Shown here: one piece after another, positions 43,501-50,899 of the stretch | Position numbering within the stretch: the stretch's first letter is position 1 | Layout: each line of letters begins with the position of its first letter | Source of the DNA: JAIOSF01 sp963677755 | GTDB taxonomy: Bacteria > Campylobacterota > Campylobacteria > Campylobacterales > Arcobacteraceae | NCBI GenBank assembly: GCA_963677755.1 | Contig: OY782506.1 | Location: 1,674,001 to 1,738,000 of the forward strand | Direction: 5' to 3' | DNA: 64,000 bases | Program-made: the position numbers and the translations under genes | The notes under the pieces: generated by a model | Databases searched by the model: none | The model's input: the letters and a program-made list of their open reading frames with translations, nothing else | What the model was told of the DNA's origin: nothing

Positions 43501-45017
43501 TGTCTAAAAAAATCTGTAAAATTTCTATTTACTTTTGAAAAACATGCAAGTGGAGTATCATCTCCCATAGAACCAGTAGGTTCTTTCCCCTCGTCAGCCA
43601 TTGGAATTATCATTTGATCTAATGTTTCATAAGTGATATTTGCATATTTTTGTCTATGATCTAAATCATCAAATTTATAATCTTCTAGATTTACAAATGT
43701 ATCTTCCACATACTCTTGAAGATATTGCATATTTGAGTTTAGCCATTTTTCATAGTTTTGTGTTGATTTTAAATAGTTATTAATATCATCATTTTTTAAG
43801 ATTTGACCATTTTTAAGATCAACTGCAATCATTTGACCACTTTGTAATCTTCCTCTATCTATAATATCTTCTTCTGGAATAAGTACTGTTCCATATTCAC
43901 TTGTAATAAAAAGTCTATCATCTTTTGTTTGAAAATATTTTGATGGTCTTAACCCATTTCTATCTATCAAACATCCAATATGTCTCCCATCTGTTAAACT
44001 TACAGCTGCTGGTCCATCCCATGCTTCAAATCTAATAGCACAGTATTCATAAAATGCTCGTAATTCACTATCCATATATGGAGCATTTTGCCAAGGTGCT
44101 GGTACTAAACTTCTAGCTGCTTTAAAGAAATCCATCCCATTTATCATCAAAAATTCAAACATATTATCTAAAGAAGCACTATCACTTCCTCCATCTTGTA
44201 AAAGAGGAAATATTCTTTGCAGCTCTTCATCACTGAATATTTCAGATTTAATCGCTTCTGTTTTCACTAATACATTAAATCTATTTGCTTCTACCGAGTT
44301 TATCTCACCATTATGAGCAATTCCTCTAAATGGTTGTGCAAGTCTCCATTTTGGAAGTGTATTTGTTGAGAATCGTTGGTGAAATAATGCAAAAGATATT
44401 TTAAAATCTTGATCATTAAGATCTAGATAAAATTGCTTAATTGTTGTAGGCATAACAAGACCTTTATAAGCAATCACTTGTGATGAAAATGTTGGAATAT
44501 AAAAATCTTCTTGATCTTTTAAAGCATGTTCTGATTCTTTTCTAGCAAGATATAACATTGCATCAAATCTTTTTGATGATACTAGTGTATTTGGTACAAC
44601 AAAAACCTGTGTAATCTCAGGTAATATAGCTAATGCTTGTTCCCCTAAAGCATCTACATTAACAGGAACTTCTCTACTTAATACTACTTTTAAATCATTC
44701 TTTTCACAATAATATTTAAATGTTTCTAGTTGTGCTTCCCCTTTTGAAAACACCATCGCAACTGCATACAACTTTGGTAAATCAACTCCATTTAGCATAG
44801 CTATTTTTCTCATAAAATCATCTGGAATTGATAGTAACAATCCACTACCATCTCCTGTTTTACCATCTGCTGCTACTGCACCTCTATGCATCATTCGTTC
44901 TAATGCTGTAATTGCATCTTCTAAGTTTTGATGTGTTTGTTTATTTTTTAAGTGAGCTACTAGTCCAAATCCACAATTATCTTTGAATGAAGTTAATTTG
45001 TCTAAATTACATCCCAT
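40581..45017 (-). CDS. gltB: Glutamate synthase, large subunit
   Basis: 1478 residues with the standard four-domain plan. The class-II glutaminase domain starts after a 14-residue propeptide at the catalytic Cys15 in DNCGFGLVAH. A central domain follows, then the FMN-binding synthase barrel (about 830-1200, with ISGADGGTGAAPLTSIKHTG) and the beta-helix domain (about 1240-1460). The [3Fe-4S] cysteines are seen in CKILRICHTNKC. It hydrolyses glutamine and channels ammonia to 2-oxoglutarate. It is the first gene of the run gltB-gltD-ankyrin-argB-alr-NUDIX. A perfect 11-base inverted repeat lies about 100 bases upstream. AAAGGAAAA precedes the ATG. Confidence 0.97.
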   Translation of the reverse strand: MGCNLDKLTSFKDNCGFGLVAHLKNKQTHQNLEDAITALERMMHRGAVAADGKTGDGSGLLLSIPDDFMRKIAMLNGVDLPKLYAVAMVFSKGEAQLETFKYYCEKNDLKVVLSREVPVNVDALGEQALAILPEITQVFVVPNTLVSSKRFDAMLYLARKESEHALKDQEDFYIPTFSSQVIAYKGLVMPTTIKQFYLDLNDQDFKISFALFHQRFSTNTLPKWRLAQPFRGIAHNGEINSVEANRFNVLVKTEAIKSEIFSDEELQRIFPLLQDGGSDSASLDNMFEFLMINGMDFFKAARSLVPAPWQNAPYMDSELRAFYEYCAIRFEAWDGPAAVSLTDGRHIGCLIDRNGLRPSKYFQTKDDRLFITSEYGTVLIPEEDIIDRGRLQSGQMIAVDLKNGQILKNDDINNYLKSTQNYEKWLNSNMQYLQEYVEDTFVNLEDYKFDDLDHRQKYANITYETLDQMIIPMADEGKEPTGSMGDDTPLACFSKVNRNFTDFFRQKFAQVTNPPIDPYREKIVMSLNTGLGHSYNILEESEHNTKRLKAVSPLLMKEKFDVMKRFGDSTDPLYDEDFQNKTFSTTFTTNLEESLEKLYLSVKDAVVNENISIVILDDRKVSKDSKIIPMAMAVGYINHKLQNEQKRSRVSIVAVTSEVYDPHSAAVLISFGVSVIYPYMMYASIISYYERKNISSYELQKKLKNSMKAVGAGLLKIMSKMGIATIASYRNSSLFDIVGLSDKIVKDCFEHANSDLAGLGYEDIEKRIEALHLGAYFDDKSMFPLNMGGFYKYIDGGEYHDYAPAVTHAMHNKNATGKEDISDFKGLKNLVENRGLKFIRDFFEFKSDRQTISIDEVESKEDIFKRFAAAAMSCGSISVEAHEAIATAMNTIGAQSNSGEGGEDPKRFGTIKNSKIKQVASGRFGVTPGYLVNCEELQIKLAQGAKPGEGGQLPGSKVTPMIATLRHTTPGVTLISPPPHHDIYSIEDLAQLIFDLKQINPKAKVAVKLVSSIGVGTIASGVAKAYADKIIISGADGGTGAAPLTSIKHTGNAWELGLSEAHNSLKANHLRGMVHLQTDGGLKTGLDVVKAAMLGAESYAFGTSALTLLGCKILRICHTNKCSVGVATQDEDLREKFSGTVDRLISYFEFLAQDIREILASLGYTSIEQIIGRSDLLKVLDDEFAQKFDFQNVLRRIDGIDTCQVESNIPYDQNEDSHKLLRKVLPTIQSPNIPVTVDAEISNLNRSFGTLTSGEIATRYGDAGLPEDTIIYNLTGVAGQSFGTFLSKGVSIYLDGVANDYVGKGMSGGKIIIKPALQGSQYAGAGNTCLYGATGGKLYVRATVGERFAVRNSGTIAVVEGTGDSPCEYMTGGIVVILGQTGINFGAGMTGGLAFIYDPNREFTDKMNQELIEALRIDTDDTELERIYLKNTLKDYVKETESAKAEEILEHFRSEIRNFWMVKPKDMTILPLNPEQGD

Positions 45018-45115
45018 TATTTTCCTTTATTTCTTTTATCTCTATTTGTTAATATTAGTTTGTATTTAAGAGATAGTTTAAGATTATCTTACATTATTAG
45101 GGCGATTTTATCCAA

Positions 45116-45144
45116 GTTTTGTTTAAAATGCTGTTAAACAAAAC
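45116..45144. promoter_or_regulatory. Inverted repeat upstream of gltB, operator candidate
   Basis: Perfect 11-base arms GTTTTGTTTAA and TTAAACAAAAC flank a seven-base centre. It lies about 100 bases before the gltB ATG and three bases from the terminator A-run of glnA. It has no long T-run on the gltB side, so an operator for a nitrogen-responsive repressor is the better guess. Confidence 0.45.
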
Positions 45145-45146
45145 AA

Positions 45147-45184
45147 TAAAAAAAGAGGTGATAGAAAACTCTATCACCTCTTTT
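45147..45184 (-). terminator. Strong Rho-independent terminator of glnA
   Basis: A perfect 14-base-pair stem (AAAAGAGGTGATAG with CTATCACCTCTTTT) with a six-base loop starts 24 bases after the glnA stop and is followed on the minus strand by a T-run. It separates glnA from gltB. Confidence 0.9.
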
Positions 45185-45208
45185 AAAACTATTATTAAAA
45201 AATTTAAA

Positions 45209-46636
45209 TTAACAAGAATAAGTAGATATAAACTCAAATGCAGTTGGTCTAGACTCATCTGGCCAAACTTGTGTTTCAAATTTATATGCTTGATATGTAT
45301 CAACAAACTCTTTTGTAAATACAGGTTTTAAGAAATCATTATCTCTAATTAAAGCTTCTAATGAACCTCTTAATGTATGTGGCATTTGTGGAATATTTTT
45401 TTCTCTAATCTCATCTAAAGATAGTTCAAATAAATCCTCATCCATTGGTCCAATAGGTTCATACTCATTTTTAATACCATCAAGCCCAGCCATCATCATA
45501 GCTGCAAATGCTAAATAAGGACAAGCAGTAGAATCTGGGAATCTCATCTCAACTCTTGTTGCTTTTTCACCAGCTCCGTAAGGGATTCTACAAGAAGCTG
45601 ATCTATTTTGTGAAGAATATGTTAAGATACTAGGTGCTTCAAATCCAGGGATTAATCTTTTGTAAGAGTTAGTTGATGGATTTGTAAACGCTGCAACTGC
45701 TCTTGCATGTTTAAAGATACCACCTATATAATGTCTTGCCATATCACTTAAGTTTGCATATTCACCCTCTTTATAGAAAAGGTTTTTACCATTTTTCCAA
45801 AGTGATTGATGTACATGCATACCATTTCCATTATCACCATAAAGTGGTTTTGGCATAAATGTACAAGTTTTTCCATTTAAGTGTGCAACCATTTTACAAA
45901 CATATTTATATTTTTGAACATTATCAGCAGCTGTTATAATATCAGAAAAAACAATACCAATTTCACCCTGTGCTTGTGCAACTTCGTGATGTCCTAGAAT
46001 AACTTCTAATCCAACTTCTTCAAGAACTTGCATCATCTCTGCTCTTAAATCTACCATAGAATCTGTTGGTTGTACTGGGAAGTATCCACCTTTTGTTCCT
46101 GGTCTATGTCCCATATTCCCATATTCATATTCAGTATCTCTACTCCAAGCACCCTCTGTTGAATCTACTCTAAAGTACGCACTATTTGTATCATCTCTAA
46201 ATTTAACATCATCAAAAATAAAGAATTCATTTTCAGGTCCAAAATATGCAGCATCTGCAATACCTAAATCTTCTGCATGTTTTAAAGCTTTTTTAGCAAT
46301 ACTTCTTGGACATCTTGCATACAATTCATTTTTATAAATATCATATACATCACATATAACAATAATCGTTGAATCAGCTGTAAATGGATCTAAAAATGCT
46401 GTGTCAACTTCTGGTTTTAATAACATATCTGATTTATTAATTGGTTGCCATGCATCTATACTTGAACCATCAAACGGTAATCCATTTTCTAGTTGTTCAG
46501 CACTTACTGCACTCATTCTATATGAAATATGATGCCATGCACCTTTTATATCAGAAAATCTAAAATCAACAAATTGAACCTCATTCTCGTCACAATATTT
46601 AAAAAATTCCTCTGTATTATTTACAAATTTAGCCAT
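45209..46636 (-). CDS. glnA: Type I glutamine synthetase lacking the adenylylation tyrosine
   Basis: 475 residues, GSI. Motifs: GLPFDGSSIDAW, the metal ligands in YFGPENEFFIF, the ATP/glutamate region NGNGMHVHQSL, and the loop and arginine pocket in NRSASCRIPYG. It makes glutamine from glutamate, ammonia and ATP. The segment that carries the adenylylated Tyr in enteric GSI (NLYDLP) reads DLFELS here, with Phe at about residue 403, so adenylylation control is not expected. Helicobacter pylori GlnA is described as likewise lacking this tyrosine. AGGAG (46646-46650, plus-strand coordinates) precedes the ATG. It is transcribed alone, ending at a strong terminator. Confidence 0.97.
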   Translation of the reverse strand: MAKFVNNTEEFFKYCDENEVQFVDFRFSDIKGAWHHISYRMSAVSAEQLENGLPFDGSSIDAWQPINKSDMLLKPEVDTAFLDPFTADSTIIVICDVYDIYKNELYARCPRSIAKKALKHAEDLGIADAAYFGPENEFFIFDDVKFRDDTNSAYFRVDSTEGAWSRDTEYEYGNMGHRPGTKGGYFPVQPTDSMVDLRAEMMQVLEEVGLEVILGHHEVAQAQGEIGIVFSDIITAADNVQKYKYVCKMVAHLNGKTCTFMPKPLYGDNGNGMHVHQSLWKNGKNLFYKEGEYANLSDMARHYIGGIFKHARAVAAFTNPSTNSYKRLIPGFEAPSILTYSSQNRSASCRIPYGAGEKATRVEMRFPDSTACPYLAFAAMMMAGLDGIKNEYEPIGPMDEDLFELSLDEIREKNIPQMPHTLRGSLEALIRDNDFLKPVFTKEFVDTYQAYKFETQVWPDESRPTAFEFISTYSC

Positions 46637-46745
46637 ATACTTATACTCCTGTATTATTTTTATACTATTTTAGCTGATTCAATCAAAAAGTTACGTTAAT
46701 TTCTGTACATAAAACATACAAAATTATATTTTTACAATAAAACTG

Positions 46746-46751
46746 TATAAT
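46746..46751 (+). promoter_or_regulatory. -10 element for yggS
   Basis: TATAAT 41 bases upstream of the yggS ATG, preceded directly by TG, in an AT-rich divergent gap shared with glnA. No clear -35 box. GAAGGAA then gives the ribosome site. Confidence 0.45.
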
Positions 46752-46791
46752 ATGAAAATTAATTAAAAAATTTTAAAATTGAAGGAATTTT

Positions 46792-47463
46792 ATGACACAA
46801 TCTCAAGCAATAGATAACCTAGATAATATAATAACAAAAATAGAATTTTCAAGACTACAGTTAAATGATCATCATATTGTACAATTAGTAGCTATAAGTA
46901 AATACTCAACAGCTGAAGATATAAAAACACTCTACAATGCAGGTCAAAGAGCTTTTGGAGAAAATAAAGTACAAGACTTAAAAGAGAAACAAGAAATTTT
47001 AAAAGATTACCCAATAGCTTGGCACTTTGTAGGAACATTACAAAAAAATAAAATCAATAATCTTATAGACTGTAACCCAACTTTAATGCACTCACTTGAC
47101 AGTTTAGATTTAGCTGTTGAGTTAGATAAAAAACTAAAAATAAAAAATAAAACAATGAGATGTTTACTCCAAATAAATTCAGCATACGAAGAAACAAAAT
47201 CAGGAGTAAATCCAAAAGATGCCGTTACTATTTATAAAGAAATTCAAGAAAAATACACAAATATAAAGCTAATAGGTGTTATGAGTATTGGAGCTCATAG
47301 TGATGATAAAAAAGAGATAGTAAAAAGTTTTCAAACTACAAAAGATATTTTTGACAATTGTTCTGGTGCAACTACTTGTTCTATGGGTATGAGTGGAGAT
47401 TTTGAACTTGCTATTGCAAATGGAAGTAATATGATACGAGTAGGAAGTGCTTTATTTAACTAA
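46792..47463 (+). CDS. yggS: YggS/PROSC-family PLP homeostasis protein
   Basis: 223 residues, single-domain PLP-binding barrel related to alanine racemase. The cofactor lysine is Lys37 in LVAISKYST. The GENKVQDLKEK and WHFVGTLQKNK motifs and the C-terminal CSMGMSGDFELAIANGSNMI are typical. The protein manages the pool of pyridoxal phosphate and has no known catalytic reaction. Its stop codon interlocks by four bases with that of the convergent HD-GYP gene, so the two share their 3' ends. The gene is divergent from glnA. Confidence 0.94.
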   Translation: MTQSQAIDNLDNIITKIEFSRLQLNDHHIVQLVAISKYSTAEDIKTLYNAGQRAFGENKVQDLKEKQEILKDYPIAWHFVGTLQKNKINNLIDCNPTLMHSLDSLDLAVELDKKLKIKNKTMRCLLQINSAYEETKSGVNPKDAVTIYKEIQEKYTNIKLIGVMSIGAHSDDKKEIVKSFQTTKDIFDNCSGATTCSMGMSGDFELAIANGSNMIRVGSALFN

Positions 47464-48254
47464 AAAGTATCTTTCAAACTTGTTCGTACTTTTAAAAACT
47501 CATCTAAATGTTCAAAAAATATATCTATGAGTTTTGGGTCGAAATGTTTTCCTTTTTCTTCTTTAAACATTTTAAATATTTGTTCATCTTCCCAAGCTTT
47601 TTTATAACATCTATCACATGCTAGCGCATCAAATACATCTGCTAATGCTGTAATTCGACCATAAATATGTATCTCTTCACCTTTAAGCTTATTTGGATAG
47701 CCTGTGCCATCCCATTTTTCATGATGCTCATAAGCTACTGTTGCTGCCATTTTAAGTAAAGGTCTATTTGACATTTTTAACATATCAAAACCCAATTGAG
47801 CATGAGTATTCATAATCTCTCTTTCAGCTTCATCAAATTTACCTGGTTTATTTAATATTGCATCTGGTATAGCAACTTTACCTATGTCATGCATAGGACT
47901 TGCTTGTTTTAGCATCTCTGCTTCTTTTTCATCTAGCCCATAATGAAGTGCTAGTAACTTAGAATATTCAGCAACTCTTCTTACATGGTTTCCTGTCTCT
48001 TTACTTCGACTTTCTCCAATAGAACCCATTGTAAAGACAACCTCTTTTTGAGTTTCTTCAATCTCTTTTTGTAAAGATTCAACTTCCTCTAGCTTTTTTT
48101 GTAATTCATCATATTCTTGCTGTTGTCGTTTATCACTTCTTGCCATAATTTTATCATGTCGCTTGACATCTTTGACAAGTTTTTCAGTTGTATTGATGAA
48201 GTCTAATTTTAAACTTTCTATCTCTCTAATAAGTTTATTTTCATATGCAGACAT
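47460..48254 (-). CDS. HD-GYP domain protein, probable c-di-GMP phosphodiesterase, partner of SiaBC
   Basis: 264 residues. Residues 1-85 form a coiled coil (QKKLEEVESLQKEIEETQKE), and 86-264 an HD-GYP domain with ETGNHVRRV, the metal pair ASPMHDIGKVAIPD, and the signature HHEKWDGTGYPN. The domain hydrolyses c-di-GMP; all metal ligands and the GYP-type loop are present, so activity is expected. There is no receiver, PAS or membrane part, so input probably comes through the coiled coil. It starts eight bases after siaC, in the siaB-siaC-HD-GYP run. In Pseudomonas the same partner position holds SiaD, a diguanylate cyclase. Confidence 0.9.
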   Translation of the reverse strand: MSAYENKLIREIESLKLDFINTTEKLVKDVKRHDKIMARSDKRQQQEYDELQKKLEEVESLQKEIEETQKEVVFTMGSIGESRSKETGNHVRRVAEYSKLLALHYGLDEKEAEMLKQASPMHDIGKVAIPDAILNKPGKFDEAEREIMNTHAQLGFDMLKMSNRPLLKMAATVAYEHHEKWDGTGYPNKLKGEEIHIYGRITALADVFDALACDRCYKKAWEDEQIFKMFKEEKGKHFDPKLIDIFFEHLDEFLKVRTSLKDTF

Positions 48255-48262
48255 TGTAAACT

Positions 48263-48652
48263 TTATTTTGCTACGAGATTAATTGATAATGTTTCAAAGT
48301 CTTCTTGAAAATCTTCACCTGCTTCTAGGGCAGACTCATTTTCTTTATCATATATCCAATTTATCTCTATGTTGTTTTTTTCACTTGCCTCTTCAAGTAA
48401 GTCAAAAAAATCGAAAAAAAGTTTTGAACTACTAGAGTTAAAATATATTATTTCAAGATTTACAACTGTTTTTTTTTGTGCATTTCCATTAAAGTAGTTT
48501 TCTGTCCAAGTCATAACTGGTGCATAAAATTCAAATGTATTTTCAGGATACGATTTTCCAATTATTGTAATCGTCCCCTCATCTACATTCATCTCAATGC
48601 TAGGAGTGTATTTCATCTCTTCTATATAAAGGTTTTCCATCTTATTCCCCAT
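48263..48652 (-). CDS. SiaC-like phosphoprotein (DUF1987)
   Basis: 129 residues matching the SiaC / biofilm-regulation phosphoprotein family: YTPSIEMNVDEGTITIIGKS, PENTFEFYAPVMTWTENY, and NLEIIYFNSSSSKLFF. In Pseudomonas aeruginosa SiaC is phosphorylated at Thr68 by SiaB and dephosphorylated by SiaA, and its unphosphorylated form activates the cyclase SiaD. The equivalent position here falls in the serine run at 73-76. It overlaps siaB by 11 bases. A start at the inner ATG (48640) is also possible. The binding partner in this organism is probably the HD-GYP protein next door. Confidence 0.85.
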   Translation of the reverse strand: MGNKMENLYIEEMKYTPSIEMNVDEGTITIIGKSYPENTFEFYAPVMTWTENYFNGNAQKKTVVNLEIIYFNSSSSKLFFDFFDLLEEASEKNNIEINWIYDKENESALEAGEDFQEDFETLSINLVAK

Positions 48653-49193
48653 CTTTTTTTGTTTCTATTGTAGATTTAAAGTGAAAGTAGTATCTATTGT
48701 CATTAATCTTAGTAAAAGTATAATCTATTTTTGAACATCTTTTTGCTATTTCATAAAATCCGATTCCAGCACCTTTTCCGTGAGTATCTCGCCCACTTCT
48801 ACGCAGTTCTCTGTACCGCAATTTAAGCTCATCTTTATTCATTGTTTTAATTTCATCTAGTTTTAATTGAAGTTTATTTTTATCTTCAAGCCCTACAATA
48901 TTTTGACTATCTACATAATAAGAGTCATCTTTATTTTTTCCAACTAAAACAAGACCTTCTGATTTCACTTCTTCTTTATCTTTGTTTTTAGAATAATTCA
49001 TCATATTTTGAGATAGCTCTATAAAGATTGTAAAAATATTGTTTGAATCTCCCATATTTAGGTCACTTTCTTGCGCTTCTTGTTCCAAAGCTTCCGTCAT
49101 TCCTGAGATTAAAGATTGAGATAAAAATCCACCATAAGTTAGAAAAACTATCCCATCTCTTTTTACAATATCTTGAATTTCACTTATATTCAT
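48642..49193 (-). CDS. SiaB-like serine/threonine kinase (GHKL fold)
   Basis: 183 residues with a GHKL-type ATP site: an N-box helix ELSQNMMNYSKN and a G-box GKGAGIGFYEIAKRC. This is the SiaB kinase family, which phosphorylates SiaC. The start has AAAGG upstream. It opens the siaB-siaC-HD-GYP run. The matching phosphatase SiaA (PP2C with sensor) is not in the window, so the off-switch or input is encoded elsewhere or differs. Confidence 0.85.
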   Translation of the reverse strand: MNISEIQDIVKRDGIVFLTYGGFLSQSLISGMTEALEQEAQESDLNMGDSNNIFTIFIELSQNMMNYSKNKDKEEVKSEGLVLVGKNKDDSYYVDSQNIVGLEDKNKLQLKLDEIKTMNKDELKLRYRELRRSGRDTHGKGAGIGFYEIAKRCSKIDYTFTKINDNRYYFHFKSTIETKKDGE

Positions 49194-49269
49194 AATTAAC
49201 CTTTCAAGTTATCCATATTTTATCACTTAAAATATTATATTTTATTGAAGTATGCTTACTATTAATATA

Positions 49270-49689
49270 CTAATCATTCGTTTTAATAGTTTTTAACCCT
49301 TTATCAATCCAACCATAATTTATCCCACCATCTAACTCTTGTACATATTTATACCCAAGTTGCATTCCTAAAAGTTCTCCAACAGCTTTTGTTCTATTTG
49401 CATGGGCACAAACAAGAATAAATGGTTGATCTTTAGAAGTAACTATTTTTGTAAATTTAGCCATCCAATCATTTATGTCATATCGTCCTTGCTCATCAAA
49501 AAAAGTAAGTTTATGACTCCCTTTAATTATACCAAATCGTTCCCACTCATCAGGTCGTCTTATATCTATAACTGTTACGCCATTTTTAATAGCCTCTTCT
49601 ACTTGTGCTGTTTTTAGTGTTGTAAATCCAGCCATTAAAGTTTCTGCCATAATTAAAACTCCTAATATTAATATTTTTATTTTATTCAT
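49270..49689 (-). CDS. Exported single-domain rhodanese
   Basis: 139 residues. A signal peptide (MNKIKILILGVLIMAETLMA, cut near residue 20) leads into a rhodanese domain with VIDIRRPDEWERFGII and the active-site loop VCAHANRT. The cysteine suggests sulfur transfer or persulfide handling in the periplasm. The N terminus overlaps the end of the upstream permease gene by eight bases, so they are coupled. The sulfur donor and acceptor are unknown. Confidence 0.88.
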   Translation of the reverse strand: MNKIKILILGVLIMAETLMAGFTTLKTAQVEEAIKNGVTVIDIRRPDEWERFGIIKGSHKLTFFDEQGRYDINDWMAKFTKIVTSKDQPFILVCAHANRTKAVGELLGMQLGYKYVQELDGGINYGWIDKGLKTIKTND

Positions 49690-50890
49690 TTCTTAATACA
49701 TCCAAAACATCAATTTGTGTTGCTTTTTTTGCTGGATAATATGAAGATAAAAATACTATTACCATACTTCCTATAACTATAGAGATAAAATCTACCATAT
49801 CTAAAACTAAAGGTAATTTAGAAGTTCCATAAACATCAGCTGGCAAAGAGATAATATCAAAATTTTCTAGCAAATATATCCCCGAAAATCCCAATAATAT
49901 ACCCAATAAAATTCCACTATATCCTATAATAATACCAAGTCGTAAAAAGATATGTTTTACCTCTTTAGCACTAGCCCCAAGTGATAAAAGCAATGCAATC
50001 TCTTTTCTTCTACTCATAACTGTCATAAGAAGAGAACTGATAATATTAAGTGATGCTATAAGAATAATCAACATTAAAACTATAAAAAGTGCTTTTTTCT
50101 CCATCTCCATTGCAGCAAAAAAATTTCCATTTTGTTGCCACCATCCAATGACACCTACCCCAAAAGATGGCAACTCTTTTTTTATACGCTCAATATCTTT
50201 AAAAGGTTCATCACTATAGATATGTATCCCATCATAATATGTGTCATTTTTTTTCAATATTGTTCGCAAAGCCTCGATAGATGTATACATATAGGCTTTA
50301 TCATAAGCAGTAAGTCCTGATTTAAACTCTCCACTATAGATAAATCGTTTCATCTTAGGCATCATAGAAAATCCACTTGGATTAATAGTAGTAAAATATA
50401 AAGTTACTTTTTGTTGATCATAAAGATACAAGCTATCTTTAATCCCTTGTCCCACGATTAGATGATATTTACCTAAGTTATTTAATTTATCTGCTGTTTT
50501 TTTATAAATTTTATTAATAGAAGATTCTTTTTCTTTATTGACACCAAAGATAACTCCACCGCTCATAGATTCGTCACTTTGTACCATAACTTGAGCTGTA
50601 ACATATGGTGAAAATTTTAGTTCTGGAAATTTTTTTTCTAAATTTTGTAGAAGTTGTTCATCAACAGCTCCATCTATTTGAGGATAGATACTTAAAGGAT
50701 AATTCATAGTAAAAAGCTTGTCTTGAAATTCTTTGGCTGTTCCATTCATAATAGCCATTGCAACAATTAGAACCATCACTCCAACACTTACACCCACAAA
50801 TGCTAATATTGCACTTATAGATATAAAAGGATTTTTTTTATCAAATTTTAAATATTTTCTTATGATAAAATTAATTAATTTTGTATTCAA
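49682..50890 (-). CDS. LolC/E-type ABC permease (lipoprotein release)
   Basis: 402 residues with the MacB/FtsX-like permease plan: one N-terminal membrane helix (about 24-48), a large periplasmic domain (about 50-260) and three C-terminal helices (about 265-395), ending with PAKKATQIDVLDVLRNE. LolC/E with the ATPase LolD lifts lipoproteins off the inner membrane. A single LolCE-like gene fits the LolF-type system used by many non-gamma-proteobacteria. LolA is about 4.4 kb away, on the plus strand. The ATPase gene is not in the window. It starts ten bases after secA. Confidence 0.85.
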   Translation of the reverse strand: MNTKLINFIIRKYLKFDKKNPFISISAILAFVGVSVGVMVLIVAMAIMNGTAKEFQDKLFTMNYPLSIYPQIDGAVDEQLLQNLEKKFPELKFSPYVTAQVMVQSDESMSGGVIFGVNKEKESSINKIYKKTADKLNNLGKYHLIVGQGIKDSLYLYDQQKVTLYFTTINPSGFSMMPKMKRFIYSGEFKSGLTAYDKAYMYTSIEALRTILKKNDTYYDGIHIYSDEPFKDIERIKKELPSFGVGVIGWWQQNGNFFAAMEMEKKALFIVLMLIILIASLNIISSLLMTVMSRRKEIALLLSLGASAKEVKHIFLRLGIIIGYSGILLGILLGFSGIYLLENFDIISLPADVYGTSKLPLVLDMVDFISIVIGSMVIVFLSSYYPAKKATQIDVLDVLRNE

Positions 50891-50899
50891 TTATTTTGC

